From the NCBI RefSeq assembly GCF_932526225.1, contig NC_064046.1:2358001-2422000 (forward strand): a stretch of DNA of 64,000 bases. The letters run 5' to 3'. The stretch comes from Nematostella vectensis. Its lineage: Eukaryota > Cnidaria > Anthozoa > Actiniaria > Edwardsiidae. Shown here in pieces: positions 15,401 to 27,400 of this stretch. How positions within the stretch are numbered: the first letter of the stretch is position 1; each line of letters starts with the position of its first letter. A program made the position numbers and the translations under genes. The notes beneath the pieces are model-generated. The model saw nothing but the letters and a program-made list of their open reading frames with translations, was not told where the DNA came from and did no database searches.

Positions 15401-18400
15401 ATTATCCGGGCTCCCTGTGTTAGAGGCCTGGTTCCGAGCTTTGCGCGGTCGCATAGCCTCGTGCAAAACGTTTTCAGTTCGTCGAGAATTTCCTGGAGTT
15501 TTTTATTGGAGTTTTTGACCTGAATCTAATGAATATTGTATGGATTTGTTTTTGGATGGATTCCGCACCCGTGTAAGTATCATGCGTTTGTATAATTAGC
15601 GGAAATTGCCATAATTTTCATCTTCAGTATTTGTTTATTTCAGCGAATCTCGTGGTAATTCGTGATAATTTTGAAGTTGAAACTCGTGTAGAACTTTACC
15701 CGTGAATATCGACAAGTGGAAACTAAAAGTTGTGTTCATATCCAGAAGCATCTCATCTATCTGACCTATCTGAATTCCAACATCATTCGACGGAAGAGTA
15801 AATGAACACTGAGGATTATTATCTTGGAAACATGAGTGAAAACGAAGCTAGTAGGGAAGTCGAACGAATAGAAAGCAAGAAAAGGTCCCTAGGAGGCTAC
15901 CTAGGGCGCGTGAGTATTCACATGAAAGAGCTCAAAACTTGTCTTGATGATCCCTCTAGAGCCAATGAAATACAGACAGCCTTGAATGAATTACAGTCGG
16001 CTTTGAATAACTATGAGGACTGCTATCAGTCGTACATTTTGGAAGAATTGGCAACCGATGAATTCAACAGAGTGAAAGAGAAATTTGAAGAAACTCGTAA
16101 TGAGTGTGAAACTACTACCAAATTGGCAAATGAACGTTTGAAGAAAGGAAAGTCAAACTCAACTAAGTCAAGGCTGTCTAGTAGGTCTAGGAAATTAAGA
16201 GAGAAAATAGAAATGAAAAAGCTTCTTTTGCAACAAGAAGAAGAGATAGCTCAGCATCGAATGGATCTGGAACGTAAGAAAATAGAATTGGAATATGAAC
16301 AGAAAGCGAGAGCATGTAAGCTCAAGTTCCAGGTTCAAATCGCAGAAAAGGAAGCTGAGTTATTAGAAGAGAGAGGGAGTGAGTCTGATAGTTGTGTGTC
16401 AGAAGAGTATAAAGGGGATGTAGGGGTCATGCCACCCATGTCTCAAGAGGAAAAGCTAATGAAATGGACCGAGCAATGTGACCCCATTCCTGATAATCCT
16501 AGACCAGACACACCTAAGCTAATGGAGGGCCCTTCCCATCCTAAAGACCCCATTCCTGAGAGAAAACCCCAGATTAATGACCAAGAAGCCCCCCCTAGTA
16601 GTTATAGGAAAACCCTGTTTGGTTTTCTTCCCGTGAACAATACTGATATCATGTTAAAGCTGACCATGCTCCAAGCCATGCAACCTGTTAAGTTCTCTGG
16701 GAATCCAAGTGACTTTCCTAATTTTAGGAAGAGATTGAGAGATAATTTAGAAGATGAAATTTTAAGTGATTCACAAAAGGTTGAATTCCTACCGAAGTTC
16801 CTCTCGGGGGAGGCTTTTGAAGTTGTGGAAAGGGTTTCCGGTTGCAGCTATTCAGTGATAGTTGATATTTTGGAAGACCGATATGGGCAGCCAGCGACCG
16901 TCGCTGCTTCTTGTATTGACAATTTGACCAGAGGCCCAAGATTGAACAATCATGATTATAAGGGACTGAGGGATTTTGCAGAGCAACTTGAATCAGCCTC
17001 AAAGAAACTTGTTGGGGAATATGCTATTGAAGCCAGTACTATCTCAAACATGAAACAGATAGTTAGAAGGCTTCCCCAGTATTTAGTAAATAAATGGGGT
17101 GATGTATCCTACAAGATAAGAGAAAAGGGGGGTATCCCTAAGATTTCAGATTTGGCAGATTATGTGAAGAGGCAAGCAGCCATAAAGAATGACCCAGGTT
17201 TTGTTAACCTAAGCATGAGTGAGAACAAGGGTGGTGGTGATAAAAGACCCGAGCAGGGTGGGAAAGGCAAGAACTACCAGAAACAGACTTCTGTCTTTAA
17301 AACAGACATGGAAGGCTCACCCCTTGAAACTACTATGGGTAAACAAGCCCCAATTAAGACCTGTCCTTGCTGTCAAGGAGAACATAGGCTTTCAGACTGT
17401 GCAAATTTCAAGGGAAGGGACTTACCCGGCCGTTGGCGACTGGTAAAGGAGAAGAGATTGTGTCATATATGCCTTAGGCCAGGACATATGAGGGACAGAT
17501 GCCATACAACCACTTTTTGTAACTGCAAAAGTGAGCGAAAACACCACACCTTGTTACATAACCCCCCTAGAGCTAAAGATGACCCTCCCAAAGAACTTAA
17601 CTCGAGCGCAGGGGAGGGGACGACCGAGGGACCCCCTAGAAGAGACCATGCTCAGGGCACCCGGGGTGGGGAGCCACACAGGCAAACCGAGCAATACGCA
17701 ACATTTTCTGAAAGAGCCACAAAAACGGTGTTACTACATGTTGTACCAGTTAAATTGATTGCCCCAAATGGGAACTCTCTGACAACGTATGGGCTACTGG
17801 ATAATGGCTCAAGAGGAACTATGATAAGCTCGGAGGTTTCAGCGAAACTCGAACTTAAAGGTCATACTGAGGAAATATCCATCACCACCATGATGGGAAG
17901 TAGTAAGGAACAGATAGAGGTTGTGGAGTTTGAACTGCAACACGCAAGTGGTGAAGGGGATAGAATTCCCGTAACTGAGGGTTTGGTAACGAAGAAATTC
18001 AATGTCAACGAAAAGTGTCTTCCTAAAGATATTGACAGAGAGGCACACCCGCATCTGAGGGATATTGAGATTCCCTCGGTAGACATGCCTAAGGTTTCGG
18101 TTCTGATAGGAAAGGACGTTGGCTATGCGCATGAGGTGTTTGAAGTGCGTAGACCTGCGACGAAAGCCAGTGATTTGAAGGCTTTGAGAGGTCCTCTTGG
18201 ATGGGTAATTACAGGAACCCTTCAAGGGGAGACCTCATGCAAGGAAGTAAACCTGAACTTTGCTGATTATAAGAAAGAACTTCAGCATCAGATTGAGCGG
18301 TTCTGGGATTTGGAGAGTTTCGGTACAAAGAGTGTTGGGACGGACAAGGGATCCCCAAGTTTTATATTGCACCATCTGTCCAGGGAAGACAGGAAGGCTA

Positions 18401-21400
18401 TCGATAAGTTGGAGAAGACCATTACTAAGCGTGATGGTCACTATGAAACAGGCCTCCTGTGGCGGGATGATGATGTGACCCTACCTAATAACCGGAATGA
18501 AGCCGACAAAAGACTGAATAGTCTGAAGCGTAAGTTTTCACGAGAGCCTGGATTGGAGGAGAAGTATCGAGCAGCCATGGAGAAGTATATCACTAAAGGG
18601 CATGCACGCAAACTCAGCCCAGAAGAAGCACAAGAGACTGGACCGAGAACTTGGTACTTACCTCATTTTGCAGTGACGAATATCAACAAACCTGGTAAGC
18701 TGAGGATAATTTTTGATGCTGCATCAGAGTACCAAGGTACTTCGTTGAATAAGTACTTGTTACATGGACCTGATTGTACAAACAGCCTGACTGGGGTGCT
18801 CCTACGGTTCAGGGAGGACAATGTTGCAATGGTAGCTGATATAGAAGGGATGTTCCTTCAGGTCGGAGTTAGAGAAGAAGACCAAGATTCTCTGCGATTT
18901 CTTTGGTGGGACAAAAGCTCTGATGACCCTCCAGAAGAATATGCCATGAACGTGCATGTCTTTGGGGCAACCGACTCGCCTTGTGCAGCCAACTGGACAC
19001 TCAAGAAAACTACAACTGACAATGCTGGTGACTTTGGAGATACCACCATCGAAACTGTCCTGCATAATTTTTATGTGGATGATGTACTAAAAAGCGTAGA
19101 CACGAGTGCGAGTGCAGTCACGCTTGCGAACGAGTTAACCGAACTTTGTGGTAGAGGAGGGTTCAACCTCACAAAGTTTATGAGTAACAGTAGGGAGGTC
19201 CTTGCTGAAGTGCCTATCGAGAAGAGGGCAGCACCAACGCTTGATTTAGATCTTGATGAACTCCCAGTCGAGCGGGCACTTGGAGTTAGATGGAACGTGG
19301 AGACAGACACCTTCGGGTTCAAGGTGAGCAACACTGAGAAGGCTGATACTATGAGAGGAGTACTATCGACAATCAGCTCTGTCTTTGACCCTTTGAACTT
19401 TGCTGCACCAGTGATAATGCGTGGCAAGCAGATCATGCAAGCCCTATGGAGGCGGAAGGCACCATGGGACGAGCCGCTCAGTGGAGACATTCTGCGTCAG
19501 TGGCAGACATGGAAAAGGGAACTTGTACAGCTTGAAGATTTGTCTATCCCCCGATGCTACTTCAGCAGGCCAGACCATGAAGGTGTTGGACTACAACTCC
19601 ATCACTTTAGTGATGCCTCGGAGGCAGGATACGGGTCAGTAAGCTACTTACGAATCGAGTACCCGGACGGAATGGTGGAGTGTGCTTTCGTCGCCGGAAA
19701 GTCAAGGAATGCACCTATTAAAGGCTCAACCATCCCAAGGCTGGAGCTACAAGGAGCCCTACTGGCAACACGGGTGGACCAAGCAGTTCGCCGAGAACTG
19801 GACCTGAAGCCTGACAGAGTCGTGTTTTGGACTGATTCGATGATAACACTTAACTATATCAATAATGAAACCCGCAGATTCCAGACGTATGTAGCCAACA
19901 GGGTTACAGAGATTCGCGAAGCGACTAATCCTGACCAATGGCGACACTGTCCGGGAAAACTAAATCCTTCCGACGAAGTAAGTCGAGGTCTAACCATAGA
20001 TGAGTTTCTCCGGGATGAGCGATGGCTTAATGGTCCGAGTTTCTTGAGAGAGTCAGAAGATCAATGGCCAGATAATAAATTTGATGCCCTGTCTGAAGAA
20101 AGTCTGGAGATAAAGAAAGAAGTGTTCTTCACTGACCTGGAGCCAGGAGATGGCCTGGAAAAGCTTCTAACCGACACTTCTGATTGGATGAAGACCATTC
20201 GAAAGGTTGCGTGGGTAATGAAGTTTGTGGAGTGGTTGAAGACAAGAAAGCATGCAAAGCCTACTGAAAAGACACCTGGAGAGTCAGAGAACAAGCTAAG
20301 TCCAGACGACATAGAACGCGCCAAGCGACGAATAGCTGTACTAGTACAGCGGGAAAGTTTCCCTGAAGAAGTGAAGGCTCTGAAGGCAGGAAAGGAGGTG
20401 AATGTTGCTAGTGCTATCTTGAAGCTTAAGCCGGTCATGAAAGGCGATGAAGTTATGAGAGTTGGAGGAAGGATCTCGATGGCACCGATGAGTGATGATG
20501 CCAAGAATCCCATGATATTGCCGAAACAGAGTCATATCACTACTATCTTGATCCGCCACCTACACGAAAGCAACGGTCATTGTGGCGTGGAACAAGTACT
20601 ATCCCTGCTGAGAGAGCAGTTTTGGATTGTGAAAGCGAGAGTGGCCATCAAGGCTGTTCTTGGAAGATGCATTCATTGTCGCAAGCAAAGAAGAACTACT
20701 TTGAAGCAAGAGATGGGAGATCTACCTAGAATTCGGATGATCCCTTACGAGCCACCCTTTACGTATACAGGTATTGACTATTTTGGACCGTTATATGTTA
20801 AGCGGGGAAGAGGAAGAGTGACTGAGAAGCGCTGGGGAGCTATCTTTGTTTGCATGAACTCCCGAGCAGTTCATCTCGAGTTAGCTAAGTCGCTAGAGAC
20901 GGATGATTTCATACTCGCTCTGATGAGGTTCCTGAATCGCAGGGGCCATGTTGTGGAACTGTGGTCGGATAACGGGTCCAATTTTGTGGGAGCTGATCGG
21001 GAGATACGTGAACATCTGGAAGGAATGGATCATGACAAGATCGGACGTGAGTGTTCTGCGAAAGGATGCAAGTGGATCTTTAATCCACCTGGAGCCACCC
21101 ACATGTCAGGCGTGTGGGAGAGGATGGTGAGAGTCGTCAAGCGAAGTCTGAAGGCGATCCTGGGGAAGAACCCCCTCAACGATGAAGTGCTGACCACCGT
21201 GTTTACTGAGGCAGAACGTATCGCGAATTCAAGACCGCTAACCCGGAATCCAGAGAATCCTGATGATGAGGATCCTCTTACGCCCAATCACTTTCTGAAC
21301 GTGCGACCTACGATGAATCTTCCTACGGATACGGATGAACGGGCAGATAAGTACAGTCGGAAGCGGTGGAGACAAGCGCAATTACTTGCTAACCACTACT

Positions 21401-24400
21401 GGCGTCGCTGGTTGAAAGAGTACATTCCTTCCTTGCAAGTTCGAAGCAAGTGGAACAGGAAACAGCGAAACCTACACGTCGGAGATATAGTGCTCGTTGC
21501 GGACGACAACGTTGGACGAAACAACTGGCCTCTTGCGCGCGTGATTAATGTGTTTCCTGGCGTGGATGGATTGGTAAGGAGTGCAGAGGTGCGCGGTAAA
21601 GGGACGACCTACAAGCGCCCGGTAACCAAGTTGTGTCTGCTGGAAGCCGAGGATGAGGATGTCTAGATACGGATCCGATTGGAGACTCAAGGGACAGACG
21701 TAGATAGTGTAATATAGAACGGAAATTAGCGTTATGACAATACGTTTATAGTTATGAACCTCCTCCGCAGGAGTTCATGGGGGGCGGGATGTTGTCGCCA
21801 TTATCCGGGCTCCCTGTGTTAGAGGCCTGGTTCCGAGCTTTGCGCGGTCGCATAGCCTCGTGCAAAACGTTTTCAGTTCGTCGAGAATTTCCTGGAGTTT
21901 TTTATTGGAGTTTTTGACCTGAATCTAATGAATATTGTATGGATTTGTTTTTGGATGGATTCCGCACCCGTGTAAGTATCATGCGTTTGTATAATTAGCG
22001 GAAATTGCCATAATTTTCATCTTCAGTATTTGTTTATTTCAGCGAATCTCGTGGTAATTCGTGATAATTTTGAAGTTGAAACTCGTGTAGAACTTTACCC
22101 GTGAATATCGACAAGTGGAAACTAAAAGTTGTGTTCATATCCAGAAGCATCTCATCTATCTGACCTATCTGAATTCCAACACCTTCACTCCCCCTTGGAA
22201 TAGTGTCCATACCTGGGGTGTTACCCTGGGTATCATGGAACCCTTCACTCACCCTTGGAATAGTGTCCATACCTGGGGTGTTACCCTGGGTATCATGGAA
22301 CCCTTCACTTACCCTTGGAATAGTGTCCATACCTGGGGTGTTACCCTGGGTGTCATGGAACCCTTCACCCCCCTTGGAATAGTGTCCATACCTGGGGTGT
22401 TACCTTGGGTGTCATGGAACCCTTCACTCCCCCTTGGAATGTGTCCATACCTGGGGTGTTACCCTGGGTGTCATGGAACCCTTCACTCCCCCATGGAATA
22501 GTGTCCATACCTGGGGTGTTACCCTGGGTGTTATGCAACCCTTCACTCCCTTTTGGAATAGTGTCCATACCTTGGGTGTTACCTTGGGTGTCATGGAACC
22601 CTTTACTCCCCCTTGGAATGGTGTCCATACATGGGGTGTTACCCTGGGTGTCATGGAACCCTTCACTCCGCCTTGGAATAGTGTCAATACATGGGGTGTT
22701 ACCCTGGGTGTCATGGAACCCTTCACCCCCCTTGGAATAGTGTCCATACCTGGGGCGTTACCTTGGGTGTCATGGAACCTTTCACTCCGCCTTGGAATAG
22801 TGTCAATACATGGGGTGTTACCCTGGGTGTCATGGAACCCTTCACCCCCCTTGGAATGGTGTCCACACCTGGGGTGTTACCTTGGGTGTCATGGAACACT
22901 TCACTCCCCCTTGGAATAGTGTCCATACCTTGGGCGTTACCCTGGGTGTCATGGAACCTTTCACCCCCCCCTTGGAATGTGTCCATACCTGGGGTGTTAC
23001 CCTGGGTGTCATGGAACCCTTCACTCCCCCTTGGAATAGTGTCCATACCTGGTGTGTCACCCTGGGTGTCATGGAACCCTTCACTTCGCCTTGAAATAGT
23101 GTCAATACATGGGGTGTTACCCAGGGTGTCATGGAACCCTTCACTCCCCCTTGGAATAGTGTCAATACATGGGGTGTTACCTTGGGTGTCATGGAACCCT
23201 TCACTCCGCCTTGGAATAGTGTCCATACCTGGGGTGTTACCCTGGGTGTCATGAAACCCTTTACTCCCCCTTGGAATGTGTCCATACCTGGGGTGTTACC
23301 CTGGGTGTCATGGAACCCTTGACTCCCCCTTGGAATGTGTCCATACCTGGGGTGTTACCCTGGGTGTCATGAAACCCTTCACTCACCCTTGGAATAGTGT
23401 CCATACCTGGGGTGTTAACTTGGGTGTCATGGAACCCTTCACTCCCTTTTGGAATGGTGTCCATACCTGGGGTGTTACCCTGGGTGTCATGGAACCCTTC
23501 ACTCCCCATTTGAATAGTGTCCATACCTGGGGTGTTACCCTGAGTGTCATGGAACCCTTCACTCCCCCTTGGAATAGTGTCCATACCTGGGGTGTTACCC
23601 TGGGTGTCATGAAACCCTTCACTCCCCCTTGGAATAGTGTCCATACCTGGGGTGTTACCCTGGGTGTCATGGAACCCTTCACTCCCCCTTGGAATAGTGT
23701 CCATACCTTGGGCGTTACCTTGGGTGTCATGGAACCCTTTACTCCCCCTTGGAATGGTGTCCATACCTGGGGTGTTACCCTGGGTGTCATGGAACCCTTC
23801 ACTCCCCCTTGGAATAGTGTCCATACCTGGGGTGTTACCTTGGGTGTCATGGAACCCTTCACTACCCCTTGGAATAGTGTCCATACCTGGGGTGTTACCC
23901 TGGGTGTCATGGAACCCTTCACTCCCTTTTGGAATAGTGTCCATACCTGGGGTGTTACCCTGGGTGTCATGGAACCCTTCACTCCCCCTTGGAATAGTGT
24001 CCATACCTGGGGTGTTACCTTGGGTTTCATGGAACCCTTTACTCCCCCTTGGAATGGTGTCCATACCTGGGGTGTTACCCTGGGTGTCATGGAACCCTTC
24101 ACTCCCCCTTGGAATAGTGTCCATACCTGGGGTGTTGCCCTGGGTGTCATGGAACCCTTCACTTCGCCTTAGAATAGTGTCCATACCTGGGGTGTTACCC
24201 TGGGTGTCATGAATTCCTTCACTTCGCCTTGGAATAGTGTCAATACATGGGGTGTTACCCTGGGTGTCATGGAACCTTTCACTCCCCCTTGGAATAGTGT
24301 CCATACCTGGGGTGTTACCTTGGGTGTCATGGAACCCTTTACTCCCCCTTGGAATGGTGTCCATACCTGGGGTGTTACTCTGGGTGTCATGGAACCCTTC

Positions 24401-27400
24401 ACTCCCCCTTGGAATAGTGTCCATACCTGGGGTGTTACCTTGGGTGTCATGGAACCCTTTACTCCCCCTTGGAATAGTGTCGATACATGGGGTGTTACCC
24501 TGGGTGTCATTGAACCCTTCACTCCCCCTTGGAATAGTGTCCATACCTGGGGTGTTACCTTGGGTGTCATGGAACCCTTTACTCCCCCTTGGAATGGTGT
24601 CCATACCTGGGGTGTTACCCTGGGTGTCATGGAACCCTTCACTCCCCCTTGGAATAGTGTCCATACATGGGGTGTTACCCTGGGTGTCATGGAACCCTTC
24701 ACCCCCCTTGGAATAGTGTCCATACCTTGAAGGTTACCCTAGGTGTTATGGAACTCTTCACTCCCTTTTGGAATAGTGTCCATACCTGGGGTGTTACCCT
24801 GGGTGTCATGGAACCCTTTACTCCCCCTTGGAATGGTGTCCATACCTGGGGTGTTACCCTGGGTGTCATGGAACCCTTCACTCCCCCTTGGAATAGTGTC
24901 CATACCTGGGGTGTTACCCTGGGTATCATGGAACCCTTCACTCACCCTTGGAATAGTGTCCATACCTGGGGTGTTACCCTGGGTGTCATAAAACCCTTCA
25001 CTCCCCCTTGGAATAGTGTCCATACCTGGGGTGTTACCCTGGGTGTCATGAAACCCTCCCCCTCCCCCCCCCTTGGAATGTGTCCATACCTGGGGTGTTA
25101 CCCTGGGTATCATGGAACCCTTCACTCACCCTTGGAATAGTGTCCATACCTGGGGTGTTACCCTGGGTGTCATGGAACCCTTCACTCCCCCTTGGAATAG
25201 TGTCCATACCTGGGGTGTTACCTTGGGTGTCATGGAACCCTTCACTCCGCCTTGGAATAGTGTCAATACATGTGGTGTTACCCTGGGTGTCATGGAACCC
25301 TTCACTCCCCCTTGGAATAGTGTCCATACCTGGGGTGTTACCCTGGGTATCATGGAACCCTTCACTCACCCTTGGAATAGTGTCCATACCTGGGGTGTTA
25401 CCCTGGGTATCATGGAACCCTTCACTCACCCTTGGAATAGTGTCCATACCTGGGGTGTTACCCTGGGTGTCATGGAACCCTTCACCCCCCTTGGAATAGT
25501 GTCCATACCTGGGGTGTTACCTTGGGTGTCATGGAACCCTTCACTCCCCCTTGGAAAGTGTCCATACCTGGGGTGTTACCCTGGGTGTCATGGAACCCTT
25601 CACTCCCCCATGGAATAGTGTCCATACTTCGGGTGTTACCCTGGGTGTCATGCAACCCTTCACTCCCTTTTGGAATAGTGTCCATACCTTGGGTGTTACC
25701 TTGGGTGTCATGGAACCCTTTACTCCCCCCTGGAATGGTGTCCATACATGGGGTGTTACCCTGGGTGTCATGGAACCCTTCACTCCGCCTTGGAATAGTG
25801 TCAATACATGGGGTGTTACCCTGGGTGTCATGGAACCCTTCACCCCCCTTGGAATAGTGTCCATACCTGGGGCGTTACCTTGGGTGTCATGGAACCTTTC
25901 ACTCCGCCTTGGAATAGTGTCAATACATGGGGTGTTACCCTGGGTGTCATGGAACCCTTCACCCCCCTTGGAATGGTGTCCACACCTGGGGTGTTACCTT
26001 GGGTGTCATGGAACCCTTCACTCCCCCTTGGAATAGTGTCCATACCTTGGGCGTTACCCTGGGTGTCATGGAACCTTTCACCCCCCCTTGGAATGTGTCC
26101 ATACCTGGGGTGTTACCCTGGGTGTCATGGAACCCTTCACTCCCCCTTGGAATAGTGTCCATACCTGGTGAGTCACCCTGGGTGTCATGGAACCCTTCAC
26201 TTCGCCTTGAAATAGTGTCAATACATGGGGTGTTACCCAGGGTGTCATGGAACCCTTCACTCCCCCTTGGAATAGTGTCAATACATGGGGTGTTACCTTG
26301 GGTGTCATGGAACCCTTCACTCCGCCTTGGAATAGTGTCCATACCTGGGGTGTTACCCTGGGTGTCATGAAACCCTTTACTCCCCCTTGGAATGTGTCCA
26401 TACCTGGGGTGTTACCCTGGGTGTCATGGAACCCTTGACTCCCCCTTGGAATGTGTCCATAACTGGGGTGTTACCCTGGGTGTCATGAAACCCTTCACTC
26501 ACCCTTGGAATAGTGTCCATACCTGGGGTGTTAACTTGGGTGTCATGGAACCCTTCACTCCCTTTTGGAATGGTGTCCATACCTGGGATGTTACCCTGGG
26601 TGTCATGGAACCCTTCACTCCCCATTTGAATAGTGTCCATACCTGGGGTGTTACCCTGAGTGTCATGGAACCCTTCACTCCCCCTTGGAATAGTGTCCAT
26701 ACCTGGGGTGTTACCCTGGGTGTCATGGAACCCTTCACTCCCCCTTGGAATAGTGTCCATACCTGGGGTGTTACCCTGGGTGTCATGAAACCCTTCACTC
26801 CCCCTTGGAATAGTGTCCATACCTGGGGTGTTACCCTGGGTGTCATGGAACCCTTCACTCCCCCTTGGAATAGTGTCCATACCTTGGGCGTTACCTTGGG
26901 TGTCATGGAACCCTTTACTCCCCCTTGGAATGGTGTCCATACCTGGGGTGTTACCCTGGGTGTCATGGAACCCTTCACTCCCCCTTGGAATAGTGTCCAT
27001 ACCTGGGGTGTTACCTTGGGTGTCATGGAACCCTTCACTACCCCTTGGAATAGTGTCCATACCTGGGGTGTTACCCTGGGTGTCATGGAACCCTTCACTC
27101 CCTTTTGGAATAGTGTCCATACCTGGGGTGTTACCCTGGGTGTCATGGAACCCTTCACTCCCCCTTGGAATAGTGTCCATACCTGGGGTGTTACCTTGGG
27201 TTTCATGGAACCCTTTACTCCCCCTTGGAATGGTGTCCATACCTGGGGTGTTACCCTAAGTGTCATGGAACCCTTCACTCCCCCTTGGAATAGTGTCCAT
27301 ACCTGGGGTGTTACCCTGGGTGTCATGGAACCCTTCACTCCCCCCCCCCCCTTGGAATAGTGTCCATACCTGGGGTGTTACCCTGGGTGTCATGGAACCC

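Larger units (their letters stand above)
15391..22181 (+). mobile_element. Full-length BEL/Pao LTR retrotransposon
   Basis: 6,791 bp bounded by two 392-bp LTRs that I read as identical, each starting TG and ending CA. Target duplication CCTTC (15386-15390 and 22182-22186) falls within a satellite unit. One long ORF (15802-21666) has gag, protease, reverse transcriptase, RNase H and integrase in the order typical of BEL/Pao. A polypurine tract precedes the 3' LTR. Identical LTRs and an open ORF mean the insertion is very recent and the copy may be active. Confidence 0.96.

Noticed and set aside
16724-21690. Minus-strand and off-frame ORFs inside the retrotransposon
   Set aside because: Shadows of the gag-pol ORF, without family motifs.
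23261-24664. 467-codon minus-strand ORF and dozens of similar ORFs on both strands in 1029-30513
   Set aside because: They follow automatically from a 60-bp repeat without stops in four frames. There is no start context, splicing or codon signal, so they are treated as satellite.
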